DNA of 64,000 bases from positions 2,294,001-2,358,000 of the forward strand of contig CP136061.1 of assembly GCA_032622095.1 (NCBI GenBank). The letters are read 5' to 3'. Below the pieces are notes generated by a model. That model did not search any database and was not told the origin of the DNA. It saw nothing but the letters and a program-made list of their open reading frames with translations. Position 1 is the first letter of the stretch, and every line of letters starts with the position of its first letter. This DNA is from Siphonodentalium dalli. Taxonomy: Eukaryota > Mollusca > Scaphopoda > Gadilida > Siphonodentaliidae. Made by a program: the position numbers and the translations under genes. Shown here piece after piece: positions 1-16,939 of the stretch.

Positions 1-3000
1 GTTGAGGCGTATATAAAGGTCTCTAATAACAGCATGCTGGCATACTGAACCAGATGACCTACGACTAAACACATACTCAGAAGTGAACATTGAGACTTAT
101 ATAAAGGTCTCTAATAACAGCACGCTGACATACTGAATCAGATGACCTACGACTAAACACATACTCAGAAGTGAACAATGATGCTTATATAAAGGTCTCT
201 AATAACAGCATGCTGCCATACTGAATCAGATGACCTACGACTAAACACATAATCAGAAGTAAACATTGATGTTTATATAAAGGTCTCTAATAACAGCATG
301 CTGGCATAGTGAATCAGATGACCTTCAACTAAACACATACTCAGAAGTAAACATTGAGGCTTATATAAAGGTATATAATAACAGTATGCTGGCACACTGA
401 ATCAGATGACCTATAACACATAATCAGATGTGAACAGTGAGGCTTATATAAAGGTATCTATTAACAGCATGCTGGCATACTGAATCAGATGACGTGCGAC
501 TAAACACATAATCAGAAGTTAACAGTGAGGCTTATATAACGGTCTTTAATATCAGCATGCTGGCATACTGAATCAGATGACCTACGACTAAACACATAAT
601 CAGAAGTGAACATTGAGGCTTATATAAAGGTATATAATAACAGCATGCTGGCAAACTGAATCAGATGACATACGACTCAACACATACTCAGAAGTGAACA
701 TTGATGCTTATATAAGGGTCTCTAAAAACAGCATGCTGACATACTGAATCAGACCACCTACGACTAAACACATACTCAGAAGTAAACATTGAGGCTTATA
801 TAAAGTTCTCTAATAACAGCATAGTGGCATACTGAATCAGATGACCAACTGCTAAACACATAATCAGAAATGAACATTGATGTTTATATAAAGGTATCTA
901 ATAACAGTATGATGGCATACTGAATCAGATGACCTACGACTAAACACATATTCAGAAGTGAACACTGAGGCTTATATAAAGGTATATAATAACAGCATGC
1001 TGGCATACTGAATCAGATGACCTACGAATAAACACATAATTAGAAGTGAACGTTGAGGCTTATATAAAGGTCTCTAATAACAGCATGTTGGCAATCTGAA
1101 CCAGATGACCTACGACTAACACATAATCAGACGTGAACACTGATGCTTATATAAAGGTATATAATAACAGCATGCTGGCATACTGAATCAGATGACCTAC
1201 GAATAAACGCATACTCAGAAGTGAACATTGAGACTTATATAAAGGTCTCTAATAACAGCCCGCTGGCATACTGAATCAGATGATCTACGATTAAACATAT
1301 AATCAGAAGTGAACGTTGAGGCTTATATAAAGGTCTCTAATAACAGTATGCTGGCATACTTAATCAGATGACGTGCGACTAAACACATAATCAGAAGTGA
1401 ACATCGAGGCTTATATAAAGGTCTCTAATAACAGTATGCTGGCATACTGAATCAGATGACCTACGACTAAACACGTAATCAGACGTGAACATTGAGGCTT
1501 ATATAAAGGTCTCTAATAACAGCCCGCTGGCATACTGAATCAAATGACCTACGACTAAACACATAATCAGAAGTGAACATTGAGGTTATATAAAGGTCTC
1601 TAATAACATCAAGCTGGCATACTGAATCAGATGACCTACGACTAAACACATAATCAGAAGTGATCGTTGAGGCTTATATAAAGGTCTCTAATAACAGCAT
1701 ACTGGCATACTGAATCAGATGACCTACGACTAAACACATAATCAGAAGTGAACATTGAGGCTTATATAAAGGTCTCTAATAACATCAAGCTGGCATACTG
1801 AATCAGACGACCTACGACTAAACACATAATCAGAAGTGATCGTTGAGGCTTATATAAAGGTCTCTAATAACATCAAGCTGGCATACTGAATCAGATGATC
1901 TACGATTAAACATATAATCAGAAGTGAACACTGAGACTTATATAAAGGTCTCTAATAACAGCATGCTGGAATACTGAATCAGACGACCTACGACTAAAAC
2001 ATAATCAGAAGTGATCGTTGAGGCTTATATAAAGGTCTCTAATAACAGCATACTGGAATACTGAATCAGATGACCTACGACTAAACATATAATCAGAAGT
2101 GAACATTGTTGCTTATATAAAGGTCTCTAATAACAGCATGCTGGCATACTGAATCAGATGACCTACGACTAAACACATAATCAGAAGTGAACATTGAGGC
2201 TTATATAAAGGTCTCTAATAACATCAAGCTGGCATACTGAATCAGATGATCTACGATTAAACATATAATCAGAAGTGAACACTGAGACTTATATAAAGGT
2301 CTCTAATAACAGCATACTGGAATACTGAATCAGATGACCTACGACTAAACATATAATCAGAAGTGAACATTGTTGCTTATATAAAGGTCTCTAATAACAG
2401 CATGCTGATATACTGAATCAGATGACCTACGACTAAACACATAATCAGAAGTGATCTTTGAGGCTTATATAAAGGTCTCTAATAACAGCATACTGGCATA
2501 CTGAATCAGATGACATACGACTAAACACATAATCAGAAGTGAACATTGAGACTTATATAAAGTTCTCTAATAACTGTATGCTGGCATACTGAATCAGATG
2601 ACATACGACTAAACACATAATCAGAAGTGAACATTGAGGTTTATATAAAGGTCTCTAATAACAGCATGTTGGCATACTGAATCAGATGACCTACGACTAA
2701 TCACATAATCAGACGTGAACAGTGAGGCTTATATAAAAGTCTCTTATAACAGCATGCTGCATACTGAATCAGATTAACTACGACTAAGCACATACTCAGA
2801 AGTGAACATTGTTGCTTGTATAAAGGTCTCTAATAACAGCATGCTGATATACTGAATCAGATGACCTACGACTAAACACATAATCAGAAGTGAACATTGA
2901 GACTTATATAAAGCTCTCTAATAACAGCATGCTGGCATACTGAATCAGATGAACTACGACTAAACACATAATCAGAAGTGAACACTGAGACTTATATAAA

Positions 3001-4500
3001 GGTCTCTAATAACAGCATACTGGCATACTGAATCAGACGACCTACGACTAAACATATAATCAGAAGTGAACAGTGGGGCTTATACAAAGGTATATAATAA
3101 CAGCATGCTGCCATACTGAATCAGATAACCTACGACTAAACACATAATGAGAAGTGAACATTCAGGCTTATATAAAGGTATCTAATAACAGCACGCTGGC
3201 ATACTGAATCAGATGACCTACGACTAAACACATAATCAAAAGTGAACATTGAGACTTATATAAAGCTCTCTAATAACAGCATGCTGGCATACTGAATCAG
3301 ATGACCTACGACTAAACACATAATCAGAAGTGATCGTTGAGGCTTATATAAAGGTCTCTAATAACAGCATGCTGGCATACTGAAGGAGATGACCTACGAC
3401 TAAACACATAATCAGAAGTGAACATTGAGACTTATATAAAGCTCTCTAATAACAGCATGCTGCCATACTGAATCAGATGACCTACGACTAAACACATAAT
3501 GAGAAGTGAACATTGATGTTTATATAAAGGTCTCTAATAACAGCATGCTGGCATACAGAATCAGATGACCTACGACTAAACACATAATCAGAAGTGAACA
3601 TTGAGACTTATATAAAGCTCTCTAATAACAGCATGCTGGCATACTGAATCAGATGACCTACGACTAAACACATAGTCAGAAGTGAACACTGAGACTTATA
3701 TAAAGGTCTCTAATAACAGCATGCTGGCATACTGAATCAGATGACCTACGACTAAACACATAGTCAGAAGTGAACATTGAGGTTGATATAAATGTCTCTA
3801 ATAACAGCATGCTGGCATACTGAATCAGATGACCTATGACTAAACACATAATAATCAGAAGTGAACATTGAGGCTTATATAAAGGTCTCTAATAACATCA
3901 TGCTGACATACTGAATCAGATGACCTACGACTAAACACATAATCAGAAGTGAACATTGAGGCTTATATAAAAGTCTCTTATAACAGCATGCTGCATACTG
4001 AATCAGATTACCTACGACTAAGCACATAATCAGAAGTGAACATTGTTGCTTATATAAAGGTCTCTAATAACAGCATGCTGGCATACTGCATCAGATGACC
4101 TACGACTAAACACATACTCAGAAGTGAACATTGAGTCTTATATAAAGGTCTCTAATAACAGTATACTGACATACTGAATCAGATGACCTACGACTAACCA
4201 CATAATCAGAAGTGAACATTGAGGCTTATATAAAGGTCTCTAATAACAGCATGCTGGCACACTGAATCAAATGACCTACTACTAAACACATAATCAGAAG
4301 TAAAAATTGAGGCATATATAATGGTCTCTAATAACAGCATGCTGGCAGACTGAATCAGATGACCTACGACTAAACACATAATCAGAAGTGAACATTGAGG
4401 CTTATATAACGGTCTCTAATAACAGCACGCTGGCATACTGAATCAGATGACCTACGACTAAACACATAATCAGAAGTGAACATTGAGGCTTATATAACGG

Positions 4501-7500
4501 TCTCTAATAACAGCATGCTGACATACTGAATCAGATGACATACGACTAAACACATATTCAGAAGTGAACATTGAGACTTATATGAAGGTATCTAATAACA
4601 GCATGCTGGCATACTGAATCAGATGACCTACGACTAAACACATAATCAAACGTGAACATTGAGACTTATATAAAGGTCTCTAATAACAGCATGCTGACAT
4701 ACTAAATCAGATGACCAACGACCAAACACATAATCAGAAGTGAACGTTGAGGCTTATATAAAGGTCTCTAATAACAGCATGCTGGCGTACTGAATCAGAT
4801 GACCTACGACTAAACACATAATCAAAAGTGAACATTGAGGCTTATATAACGGTCACTAATAACAGCATGCTGGCATACTGAATCAGATGACCTACGACTA
4901 AACACATATTCAGAAGTGAACATTGAGACTTATATAAAGGTCTCTAATAACAGCATGCTGGCACACTGAATCAAATGACCTACTACTAAACACATAATCA
5001 AACGTGAACATTGAGACTTATATAAAGGTCTCTAATAACAGCATGCTGACATACTAAATCAGATGACCAACGACCAAACACATAATCAGAAGTGAACGTT
5101 GAGGCTTATATAAAGGTCTCTAATAACAGCATGCTGGCACACTGAATCAAATGACCTACTACTAAACACATAATCAGAAGTGAACATTGAGGCCTATATA
5201 AAGGTCTCTAATAACAGTATACTGACATACTGAATCAGATGACCTACGACTAACCATATAATCAAAAGTAAACATTGAGGCTTATATAAAGGTATATAAT
5301 AACAGCATGCTGACGTACTCAATCAGATGACCAACGACCAAACCCATAATCTGAAGTTAACGTTGAGGCTTATATAAAGGTCTATAATAACAGCATGCTG
5401 GCACACTGAATCAAATGACCTACTACTAAACACATAATCAGAAGTGAACATTGAGGCATATATAATGGTCTCTAATAACAGCATGCTGGTATACTGAATC
5501 AGATGACCTACGACTGAACACATAATCAAAAGTGAACATTGAGGCTTATATAAAGGTCTATAATAACAGCATGCTGACATACTGAACCAGATGACCTACG
5601 ACTAAACACATAATCAGAAGTGAACATTGAGGCTTATATAAAGGTCTAAAATAACAGCGTGCTGACATACTGAATCAGATGACCAACGACCAAACACATA
5701 ATCAGAAGTGAACGTTGAGACTTATATAAGGGTCTCTAATAACAGCATGCTGGCATACTGAATCAGACGACCAACGACTAAACACGTAATCTGAAGTGAA
5801 CATTGAGGCTTATACAAAGGTCTCTAATAAATGTATGCTGGCATACTGAATCAGATGACCTACGACTAAACACATAATCTGAAGTGTACAATGAGGCATA
5901 TGTTAAGGTCTCTGAAAACGGCATGCTGGCATACTGAATCAGATGACCTGCGACTAAACACATAATCAAACGTGAACAGTGCGGCTTATATAAAGGTCTC
6001 TAATAACAGCATGCTGGTATACTGAATCAGATGACCTACGACTAAACACATATTCAGAAGTGAACATTGAGGCTTATATAAATGTCTCTAATAACAGCAT
6101 GCTGGCGTACTGAATCAGATGACCTACGACTAAACACATATTCAGAAGTGAACATTGAGGCTTATATAAAGGTCTCTAATAACAGCATGCTGGCGTACTG
6201 AATCAGATGACCTACGACTAAACAGATATTCAGAAGTGAACATTGCGACTTAAATAAAGGTCTCTAATAACAGCATGCTGGCATACTGAATCAGATGACC
6301 TACGACTGAACATATAATCAAAAGTGAACATTGAGGCTTATATAACGGTCTCTAATAACAGCATGCTGACATACTAAATCAGATGACCAACGACCAAACA
6401 CATAATCAGAAGTGAACGTTGAGTCTTATATAAAGGTCTCTAATAACAGCATTCTGACATACTAAATCAGATGACCAACGACCAAACACATAATCAGAAG
6501 TGAACGTTGAGTCTTATATAAAGGTCTCTAATAACAGCATTCTGACATACTAAATCAGATGACCAACGACTAAACACATACTCAGAAGTGAACATTGAGG
6601 CTTATATAAAGGTCTCTAATAACAGCATGCTGGCACACTGAATCAAATGACCTACTACTAAACACATAATCAGAAGTGAACATTGAGGCCTATATAAAGG
6701 TCTCTAATAACAGTATACTGACATACTGAATCAGATGACCTACGACTAACCATATAATCAAAAGTAAACATTGAGGCTTATATAAAGGTATATAATAACA
6801 GCATGCTGACGTACTCAATCAGATGACCAACGACCAAACACATAATCTGAAGTTAACGTTGAGGCTTATATAAAGGTCTCTAATAACAGCATGTTGTCAT
6901 ACTGAATCAGATGACAAACGACTAAACACATAATCAGAAGTGAACATTGAGGCTTATATAACGGTCTCTAATAACAGCATGCTGGCAGACTGAATCAGAT
7001 GACCTACGACTAAACACATAATCAGAAGTGAACATTGAGGCTTATATAAAGGTCTCTAATAACAGCATGCTAACATACTGAATCAGATGACCTACGACTA
7101 AACACATATTCAGAAGTGAACATTGAGGCTTATATAACGGTCTCTAATAACAGCCCGCTGGCATACTGAATCAGATGACCTACGACTAAACACATAATCA
7201 GAAGTGAACATTGAGGCTTATATAACGGTCTCTAATAACAGCATGCTGACATACTGAATCAGATGACATACGACTAAACACATATTCAGAAGTGAACATT
7301 GAGACTTATATGAAGGTATCTAATAACAGCATGCTGGCATACTGAATCAGATGACCTACGACTAAACACATAATCAAACGTGAACATTGAGACTTATATA
7401 AAGGTCTCTAATAACAGCATGCTGACATACTAAATCAGATGACCAACGACCAAACACATAATCAGAAGTGAACGTTGAGGCTTATATAAAGGTCTCTAAT

Positions 7501-9560
7501 AACAGCATGCTGGCGTACTGAATCAGATGACCTACGACTAAACACATAATCAAAAGTGAACATTGAGGCTTATATAACGGTCACTAATAACAGCATGCTG
7601 GCATACTGAATCAGATGACCTACGACTAAACACATATTCAGAAGTGAACATTGAGACTTATATAAAGGTCTCTAATAACAGCATGCTGGCACACTGAATC
7701 AAATGACCTACTACTAAACACATAATCAAACGTGAACATTGAGACTTATATAAAGGTCTCTAATAACAGCATGCTGACATACTAAATCAGATGACCAACG
7801 ACCAAACACATAATCAGAAGTGAACGTTGAGGCTTATATAAAGGTCTCTAATAACAGCATGCTGGCACACTGAATCAAATGACCTACGACTAAACACATA
7901 TTCAGAAGTGAACATTGAGGCTTATATAAAGGTCTCTAATAACAGCATGCTGGCACACTGAATCAAATGACCTACTACTAAACACATAATCAGAAGTGAA
8001 CATTGAGGCCTATATAAAGGTCTCTAATAACAGTATACTGACATACTGAATCAGATGACCTACGACTAACCATATAATCAAAAGTAAACATTGAGGCTTA
8101 TATAAAGGTATATAATAACAGCATGCTGACGTACTCAATCAGATGACCAACGACCAAACACATAATCTGAAGTTAACGTTGAGGCTTATATAAAGGTCTA
8201 TAATAACAGCATGCTGGCACACTGAATCAAATGACCTACTACTAAACACATAATCAGAAGTGAACATTGAGGCATATATAATGGTCTCTAATAACAGCAT
8301 GCTGGTATACTGAATCAGATGACCTACGACTGAACACATAATCAAAAGTGAACATTGAGGCTTATATAAAGGTCTATAATAACAGCATGCTGGCACACTG
8401 AATCAAATGACCTACTACTAAACACATAATCAGAAGTGAACATTGAGGCATATATAATGGTCTCTAATAACAGCATGCTGGTATACTGAATCAGATGACC
8501 TACGACTGAACACATAATCAAAAGTGAACATTGAGGCTTATATAAAGGTCTATAATAACAGCATGCTGACATACTGAACCAGATGACCTACGACTAAACA
8601 CATAATCAGAAGTGAACATTGAGGCTTATATAAAGGTCTAAAATAACAGCGTGCTGACATACTGAATCAGATGACCAACGACCAAACACATAATCAGAAG
8701 TGAACGTTGAGACTTATATAAGGGTCTCTAATAACAGCATGCTGGCATACTGAATCAGACGACCAACGACTAAACACGTAATCTGAAGTGAACATTGAGG
8801 CTTATACAAAGGTCTCTAATAAATGTATGCTGGCATACTGAATCAGATGACCTACGACTAAACACATAATCTGAAGTGTACAATGAGGCATATGTTAAGG
8901 TCTCTGAAAACGGCATGCTGGCATACTGAATCAGATGACCTGCGACTAAACACATAATCAAACGTGAACAGTGCGGCTTATATAAAGGTCTCTAATAACA
9001 GCATGCTGGTATACTGAATCAGATGACCTACGACTAAACACATATTCAGAAGTGAACATTGAGGCTTATATAAATGTCTCTAATAACAGCATGCTGGCGT
9101 ACTGAATCAGATGACCTACGACTAAACACATATTCAGAAGTGAACATTGAGGCTTATATAAAGGTCTCTAATAACAGCATGCTGGCGTACTGAATCAGAT
9201 GACCAACGACTAAACAGATATTCAGAAGTGAACATTGCGACTTAAATAAAGGTCTCTAATAACAGCATGCTGGCATACTGAATCAGATGACCTACGACTG
9301 AACATATAATCAAAAGTGAACATTGAGGCTTATATAACGGTCTCTAATAACAGCATGCTGACATACTAAATCAGATGACCAACGACCAAACACATAATCA
9401 GAAGTGAACGTTGAGTCTTATATAAAGGTCTCTAATAACAGCATTCTGACATACTAAATCAGATGACCAACGACCAAACACATAATCAGAAGTGAACGTT
9501 GAGTCTTATATAAAGGTCTCTAATAACAGCATTCTGACATACTAAATCAGATGACCAACG
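4501..9560 (+). repeat. Higher-order duplication within satellite
   Basis: Multi-monomer segments are copied inside the array. The segment near 4,501-4,860 recurs near 7,229-7,590 (shift 2,728 bp, 31 units). The segment at 5,323 recurs at 8,139 (2,816 bp, 32 units). The segment at 5,778-5,969 recurs at 8,770-8,961 (2,992 bp, 34 units), including rare private variants such as a monomer with 'aaatgtatgctgg' and one with 'catatgttaagg'. The change from 31 to 34 units means further monomers were gained between the copies. This fits unequal exchange or block amplification rather than single-unit turnover. Confidence 0.85.
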
Positions 9561-11339
9561 ACTAAACACATACTCAGAAGTGAACATTGAGGCTTATATA
9601 AAGGTCTCTAATAACAGCATGCTGGCACACTGAATCAAATGACCTACTACTAAACACATAATCAGAAGTGAACATTGAGGCTTATATAAAGGTCTCTAAT
9701 AACAGTATACTGACATACTGAATCAGATGACCTACGACTAACCATATAATCAAAAGTAAACATTGAGGCTTATATAAAGGTATATAATAACAGCATGCTG
9801 ACGTACTCAATCAGATGACCAACGACCAAACACATAATCTGAAGTTAACGTTGAGGCTTATATAAAGGTCTCTAATAACAGCATGCTGGCACACTGAATC
9901 AAATGACCTACTACTAAACACATAATCAGAAGTGAACATTGATGCATATATAATGGTCTCTAATAACAGCATGTTGGCGTACTGAATCAGATGACCTACG
10001 ACTAAACACATAATCAAAAGTGAACATTGAGGCTTATATAACGGTCTCTAATAACAGCATGCTGGCATACTGAATCAGATGAACTACGACTAAACACATA
10101 ATCAGAAGTGAACAATGAGACTTATATAAATGTCTCTAATAACAGCATGCTGGCATACTGAATCAGATGACCTACGACTAAACACATAATCAAAAGTGAA
10201 CATTGAGGCTTATATAAAGGTATCTAATAACAGCATGCTGGCATACTGAATCAGATGACCTACGACTAAACACATAATCAGAAGTGAACATTGAGACTTA
10301 TATAAAGGTCTCTAATAACAGCATGCTGGCACACTGAATCAAATGACCTAATACTAAACACATAATCAGAAGTGAACATTGAGGCCTATATAAAGGTCTC
10401 TAATAACAGTATACTGACATACTGAATCAGATGACCTACGACTAACCACATAATCAGAAGTGAACATTGAGGCTTATATAAAGGTATATAATAACAGCAT
10501 GCTGACGTACTCAATCAGATGACCAACGACCAAACACATAATCTGATTTTAACGTTGAGGCTTATATAAAGGTCTCTAATAACAGCATGCTGGCACACTG
10601 AATCAAATGACCTACTACTAAACACATAATCAGAAGTGAACATTGAGGCATATATAATGGTCTCTAATAACAGCATGCTGGCGTACTGAATCAGATGACC
10701 TACGACTAAACACATAATCAGAAGTGAACATTGAGGCTTATATAACGGTCTCTAATAACAGCATGCTGGCATACTGAATCAGATGACCTACGACTAAACA
10801 CATATTCAGAAGTGAACATTGAGACTTATATAAAGGTCTCTAATAACAGCATGCTGGCACACTGAATCAAATGACCTACTACTAAACACATAATCAGAAG
10901 TGAACATTGAGGCTTATATAAAGGTCTCTAATAACAGCATGCTGGCGTACTGAATCAGATGACCTACGACTAAACACATATTCAGAAGTGAACATTGAGG
11001 CTTATATAAATGTCTCTAATAACATCATGCTGGCGTACTGAATCAGATGACCTACGACTAAACACATATTCAGAAGTGAACATTGAGGCTTATATAAAGG
11101 TCTCTAATAACAGCATGCTGGCGTACTGAATCAGATGACCTACGACTGAACATATAATCAAAAGTGAACATTGAGGCTTATATAAAGGTCTCAAATAACA
11201 GCATGCTGACATACTGAATCAGATGACCTACGACTAAACACATAATCAGAAGTGAACATTGAGGCTTATATAAAGGTCTCTAATAACAGCATGCTGGCAT
11301 ACTGAATCAGATGACCAACGACCAAACACATAATCAGAA

Positions 11340-14240
11340 GTGAACGTTGAGGCTTATATAAAGGTCTCTAATAACAGTATACTGACATACTGAATCAGAT
11401 GACCTACGACTAACCACATAATCAGAAGTGAACATTGAGGCTTATATAAAGGTATATAATAACAGCATGCTGACGTATTCAATCAGATGACCAACGACCA
11501 AACACATAATCTGAAGATAACGTTGAGGCTTATATAAAGGTCTCTAATAACAGCATGCTGGCACACTGAATCAAATGACCTACTACTAAACACATACTCA
11601 GATGTGAACATTGAGGCATATATACTGGTCTCTAATAACAGCATGCTGGCGTACTGAATCAGATGACCTACGACTAAACACATAATCAAAAGTGAACATT
11701 GAGGCTTATATAACGGTCTCTAATAACAGCATGCTGGCATACTGAATCAGATGACCTACGACTAGACACATATTCAGAAGTGAACATTGAGACTTATATA
11801 AAGGTCTCTAATAACAGCATGATGGCACACTGAATCAAATGACCTACTACTAATCACATAATCAGAAGTGAACATTAAGGCCTATATAAAGGTCTCTAAT
11901 AACAGTATACCGACATACTGAATCAGATGACCTACGACTAACCACATAATCAGAAGTGAAAATTGAGGCTTATATAAAGGTATATAATAACAGCATGCTG
12001 ACGTACTCAATCAGATGACCAACGACCAAACACATAATCTGAAGTTAACGTTGAGGCTTATATAAAGGTCTCTAATAACAGCATGCTGGCACACTGAATC
12101 AAATGACCTACTACTAAACACATAATCAGAAGTGAACATTGAGGCATATATAATGGTCTCTAATAACGGCATGCTGGCGTACTGAATCAGATGACCTACG
12201 ACTAAACACATAATCAAAAGTGAACACTGAGGCTTATATAACGGTCTCTAATAACAGCATGCTGGCATACTGAATCAGACGATCAACGACTAAACACGTA
12301 TTCTGAAGTGAACATTGAGGCTTATACAAAGGTCTCTAATAAATGTATGCTGGTATACTGAATCAGATGACCTACGACTAAACACATATTCAGAAGTGAA
12401 CATTGAGGCTTATATAAATGTCTCTAATAACAGCATGCTGGCGTACTGAATCAGATGACCTACGACTAAACACATATTCAGAAGTGAACATTGAGGCTTA
12501 TATAAAGGTCTCTAATAACAGCATGCTGACGTACTGAATCAGATGACCTACGACTAAACAGATATTCAGAAGTGAACATTGCGACTTATATAAAGGTATC
12601 TAATAACAGCATGCTGGCATACTGAATCAGATGACCTACGACTGAACATATAATCAAAAGTGAACATTGAGGCTTATATAAAGGTCTCAAATAACAGCAT
12701 GCTGACATACTGAATCAGATGACCTACGACTAAACACATAATCAGAAGTGAACGTTGAGGCTTATATAAAGGGCTCTAATAACAGCATGCTGACATACTA
12801 AATCAGATGACCAACGACCAAACACATAATCAGAAGTGAACGTTGAGGCTTATATAAAGGTCTCTAATAACAGTATACTGACATACTGAATCAGATGACC
12901 TACGACTAACCACATAATCAGAAGTGAACATTGAGGCTTATATAAAGGTATATAATAACAGCATGCTGGCATACTCAATCAGATGACCAACGACCAAACA
13001 CATAATCTGAAGTTAACGTTGAGGCTTATATAAAGGTCTCTAATAACAGCATGCTGGCACACTGAATCAAATGACCTACTACTAAACACATACTCAGAAG
13101 TGAACATTGAGGCATATATACTGGTCTCTAATAACAGCATGCTGGCGTACTGAATCAGATGACCTACGACTAAACACATAATCAAAAGTGAACATTGAGG
13201 CTTATATAACGGTCTCTAATAACAGCATGCTGGCATACTGAATCAGATGACCTACGACTAGACACATATTCAGAAGTGAACATTGAGACTTGTATAAAGG
13301 TCTCTAATAACAGCATGCTGGCACAGTGAATGAAATGACCTACTACTAATCACATAATCAGAAGTGAACATTGAGGCCTATATAAAGGTCTCTAATAACA
13401 GTATACTGACATACTGAATCAGATGACCTACGACTAACCACATAATCAGAAGTGAAAATTGAGGCTTATATAAAGTTATATAATAACAGCATGCTGACGT
13501 ACTCAATCAGATGACCAACGACCAAACACATAATCTGAAGTTAACGTTGAGGCTTATATAAAGGTCTCTAATAACAGCATGCTGGCACACTGAATCAAAT
13601 GACCTACTACTAAACACATAATCAGAAGTGAACATTGAGGCATATATAATGGTCTCTAATAACAGCATGCTGGCGTACTGAATCAGATGACCTACGACTA
13701 AACACATAATCAAAAGTGAACATTGAGGCTTATATAACGGTCTCTAATAACAGCATGCTGGCATACTGAATCAGATGACCTACGACTAAACACATATTCA
13801 GAAGTGAACACTGAGACTTATATAAAGGTCTCTAATAACAGTATACTGACATACTGAATCAGATGACCTACGACTAACCACATAATCAGAAGTGAACATT
13901 GAGGCTTATATAAAGGTATATAATAACAGCATGCTGACGTACTCAATCAGATGACCAACGACCAAACACATAATCTGAAGTTAACGTTGAGGCTTATATA
14001 AAGGTCTCTAATACCAGCATGCTGGCACACTGAATCAAATGACCTACTACTAAACACATAATCAGAAGTGAACATTGAGGCATATATAATGGTCTCTAAT
14101 AACAGCATGCTGGCGTACTGAATCAAATGACCTACTACTAAACACATAATCAGATGTGAACATTGAGGCATATATAATGGTCTCTAATAACAGCATGCTG
14201 GCGTACTGAATGAGATGACCTACGACTAAACACATAATCA
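11340..14240 (+). repeat. 17-unit higher-order repeat in satellite
   Basis: Variant-marked segments at 11,483-11,689 and 12,011-12,217 recur at 12,979-13,185 and 13,507-13,713. Both shifts are 1,496 bp, exactly 17 monomers of 88 bp. A further related segment begins at 13,947, five units later. This is direct evidence of a second-level repeat period. 17 is half of the 34-unit shift seen between 5.8 and 8.8 kb. Confidence 0.8.
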
Positions 14241-16939
14241 AAAGTGAACATTGAGGCTTATATAACGGTCTCTAATAACAGCATGCTGGCATACTGAATC
14301 AGATGACCTACTACTAAACACATATTCAAAAGTGAACATTGAGACTTATATAAAGGTATCTAATAACAGAATGCTGGCATACTGAATCAGATGACCTACG
14401 ACTAAACACATAATCAAACGTGAACATTGAGACTTATATAAAGGTCTCTAATAACAGCATGCTGACGTACTAAATCAGATGACCTACGACTAAACACATA
14501 ATCAGAAGTGAACATTGAGGCTTATACAAAGGTCTCTAATAAATGTCTGCTGGCTTACTGAATCAGATGACCTACGACTAAACACATAATCAGAAGTGAA
14601 CAGTGAGGCTTATATAAAGGTCTCTAATAACAGCATGCTGGTATACTGAATCAGATGACCTACGACTAAACACATAATCAAACGTGAACATTGAGACTTA
14701 TATAAAGGTCTCTAATAACAGCATGCTGACGTACTAAATCAGATGACCTACGACTAAACACATAATCAGAAGTGAACATTGAGGCTTATACAAAGGTCTC
14801 TAATAAATGTCTGCTGGCATACTGAAGCAGATGACCTACGACTAAACACACAATCTGAAGTGAACATTGAGGCTTATATAAAGGTCTCAAATAACAGCAT
14901 GCTGGCATACTGAATCAGACGACCAATGACTAAACACATAATCTGAAGTGTACAATGAGGCATATGTAAAGGTCTCTGAAAACAGCATGCTGGCATACTG
15001 AATCAGATGACCTGCGACTAAACACATAATCAAACGTGAACAGTGCGGCTTATATAAAGGTCTCTAATAACAGCATGCTGACATACTGAATCAGATGACC
15101 TCCAACTAAACACATAATCAAACGTGAACAGTGCGGCTTATATAAAGGTATCTAATAACAGTATGCTGGCATACTGAATCAGATGACCTACGACTAAACA
15201 CATAATCAGAAGTGAACAATGCGGCATATATAAAGGTCTCTAATAACAGCATTCTGACACACTGAATCAAGTGACCTACGATTAACACATAATCAAACGT
15301 GAAGAGTGCGGATTATATAAAGGTCTCTGCTAACAGCATGCTGGCATACTGAATCAGATGACCTTCGACTAAACACATAATCAGAAGTGAACATTGAGTC
15401 CTATATAAAGGTCTCTAATAACAGTATACTGACATACTGAATCAGATGACCTACGACTGAACACATAATCAAAAGTGAACATTGAGGCTTATATAAAGGT
15501 ATCTATTAACATCATGCAGGCATACTGAATCAGACGACCAACGACTAAACACAAAATCTAAAGTGAACATTGAGGCTTATATAAAGGTCTCTAATAACAG
15601 CATGCTGGCATACTGAATCAGATGACCTACGGCTAAACACATAATCAGAAGTGAACACCGAGGCTTATATAAACGTCTCTAATAACAACAAGCTGGCATA
15701 CTGAATCAGATGCCCAACGACTAAACACATAATCAGAAGTGAACATTGCGGCCTCTATAAAGGTCTCTAATAACAGCATGCTGGCATACTGAATCAGATA
15801 ACCTACGACTAAACACATAATCAGAAGTGAACATCGAGGCTTATATAAAGGTATATAATAGTAGCATGCTGACATACTGAATCAAATGAACTACGACTAA
15901 AATCATAATCAGAAGTGAACATTGAGGCTTATATAAAGGTCTCTAATAACAACATGCTGGCATACTGAATCAGATGACCAACGACTAAACACATAATCAG
16001 AAGTGAACATTGAGGCTTATATAAAGGTATCTAATAACATAATGATGGCATACTGAATCAGATGAATTACGACTAAACACATAATCAGAAGTGAACATTG
16101 AGGTTTATATAAAGGTCTCTAATAACAGTATGATGGCATACTGAATCAGCTGACCTACGACTAAACACATAATCAGAAGTGAACATTGAAGCTTATATAA
16201 AGGTCTCTAATAACAGCATGCTGGCATACTGAGTCAGATGAATTACGACTAAACACATAATCAGTAGTGAACATTGAGGCTTATATAAAGGCATCTAATA
16301 ACAGCATGTTGTCATACTGAATCAGATGACCTACGTCTAAACACATAATCAGAAGTGAACATCGTGGCTTATATAAATGTATCTAATAACAGCATGCTGA
16401 CATACTGAATTAGATCACCTACGACTAAACACATAATCAGAAGTGAACAGTGAGGCTTATATAAAGGTCTCTAATAACAGCATGCTGGCTTACTGAATCA
16501 GATGACCTACGACTAAACACATAATCAGAAGTGAACAGTGAGGCTTATATAAAGGTCTCTAATAACAGCATGCTGGCATACTGCATCAGATGACGTACGA
16601 CTAAACACATAATGAGAAGTGAACATTGAGGCTTATATAAAGGTCTCTAATTACAGCATGCTGGTATACTGAATCAGATGACCTACGACTAAACACATAA
16701 TGAGAAGTAAACATTGAGCCTTATATAAAGGTCTCTAATAACAGCATGCTGGCATACTGAATCAGATGACGTGCGACTAATACATAATCAGAAGTGAAAA
16801 GTGCGGCTTATATAAAGGTCTCTAATAACAGCATGCTGTTATACTGAATCAGATGACCTACGACTAAACACATAATCAGAAGTGAACAGTGTGGCTTATA
16901 TAAAGGTTTCTAAAAATATAATGCTGGCATACTGAATGA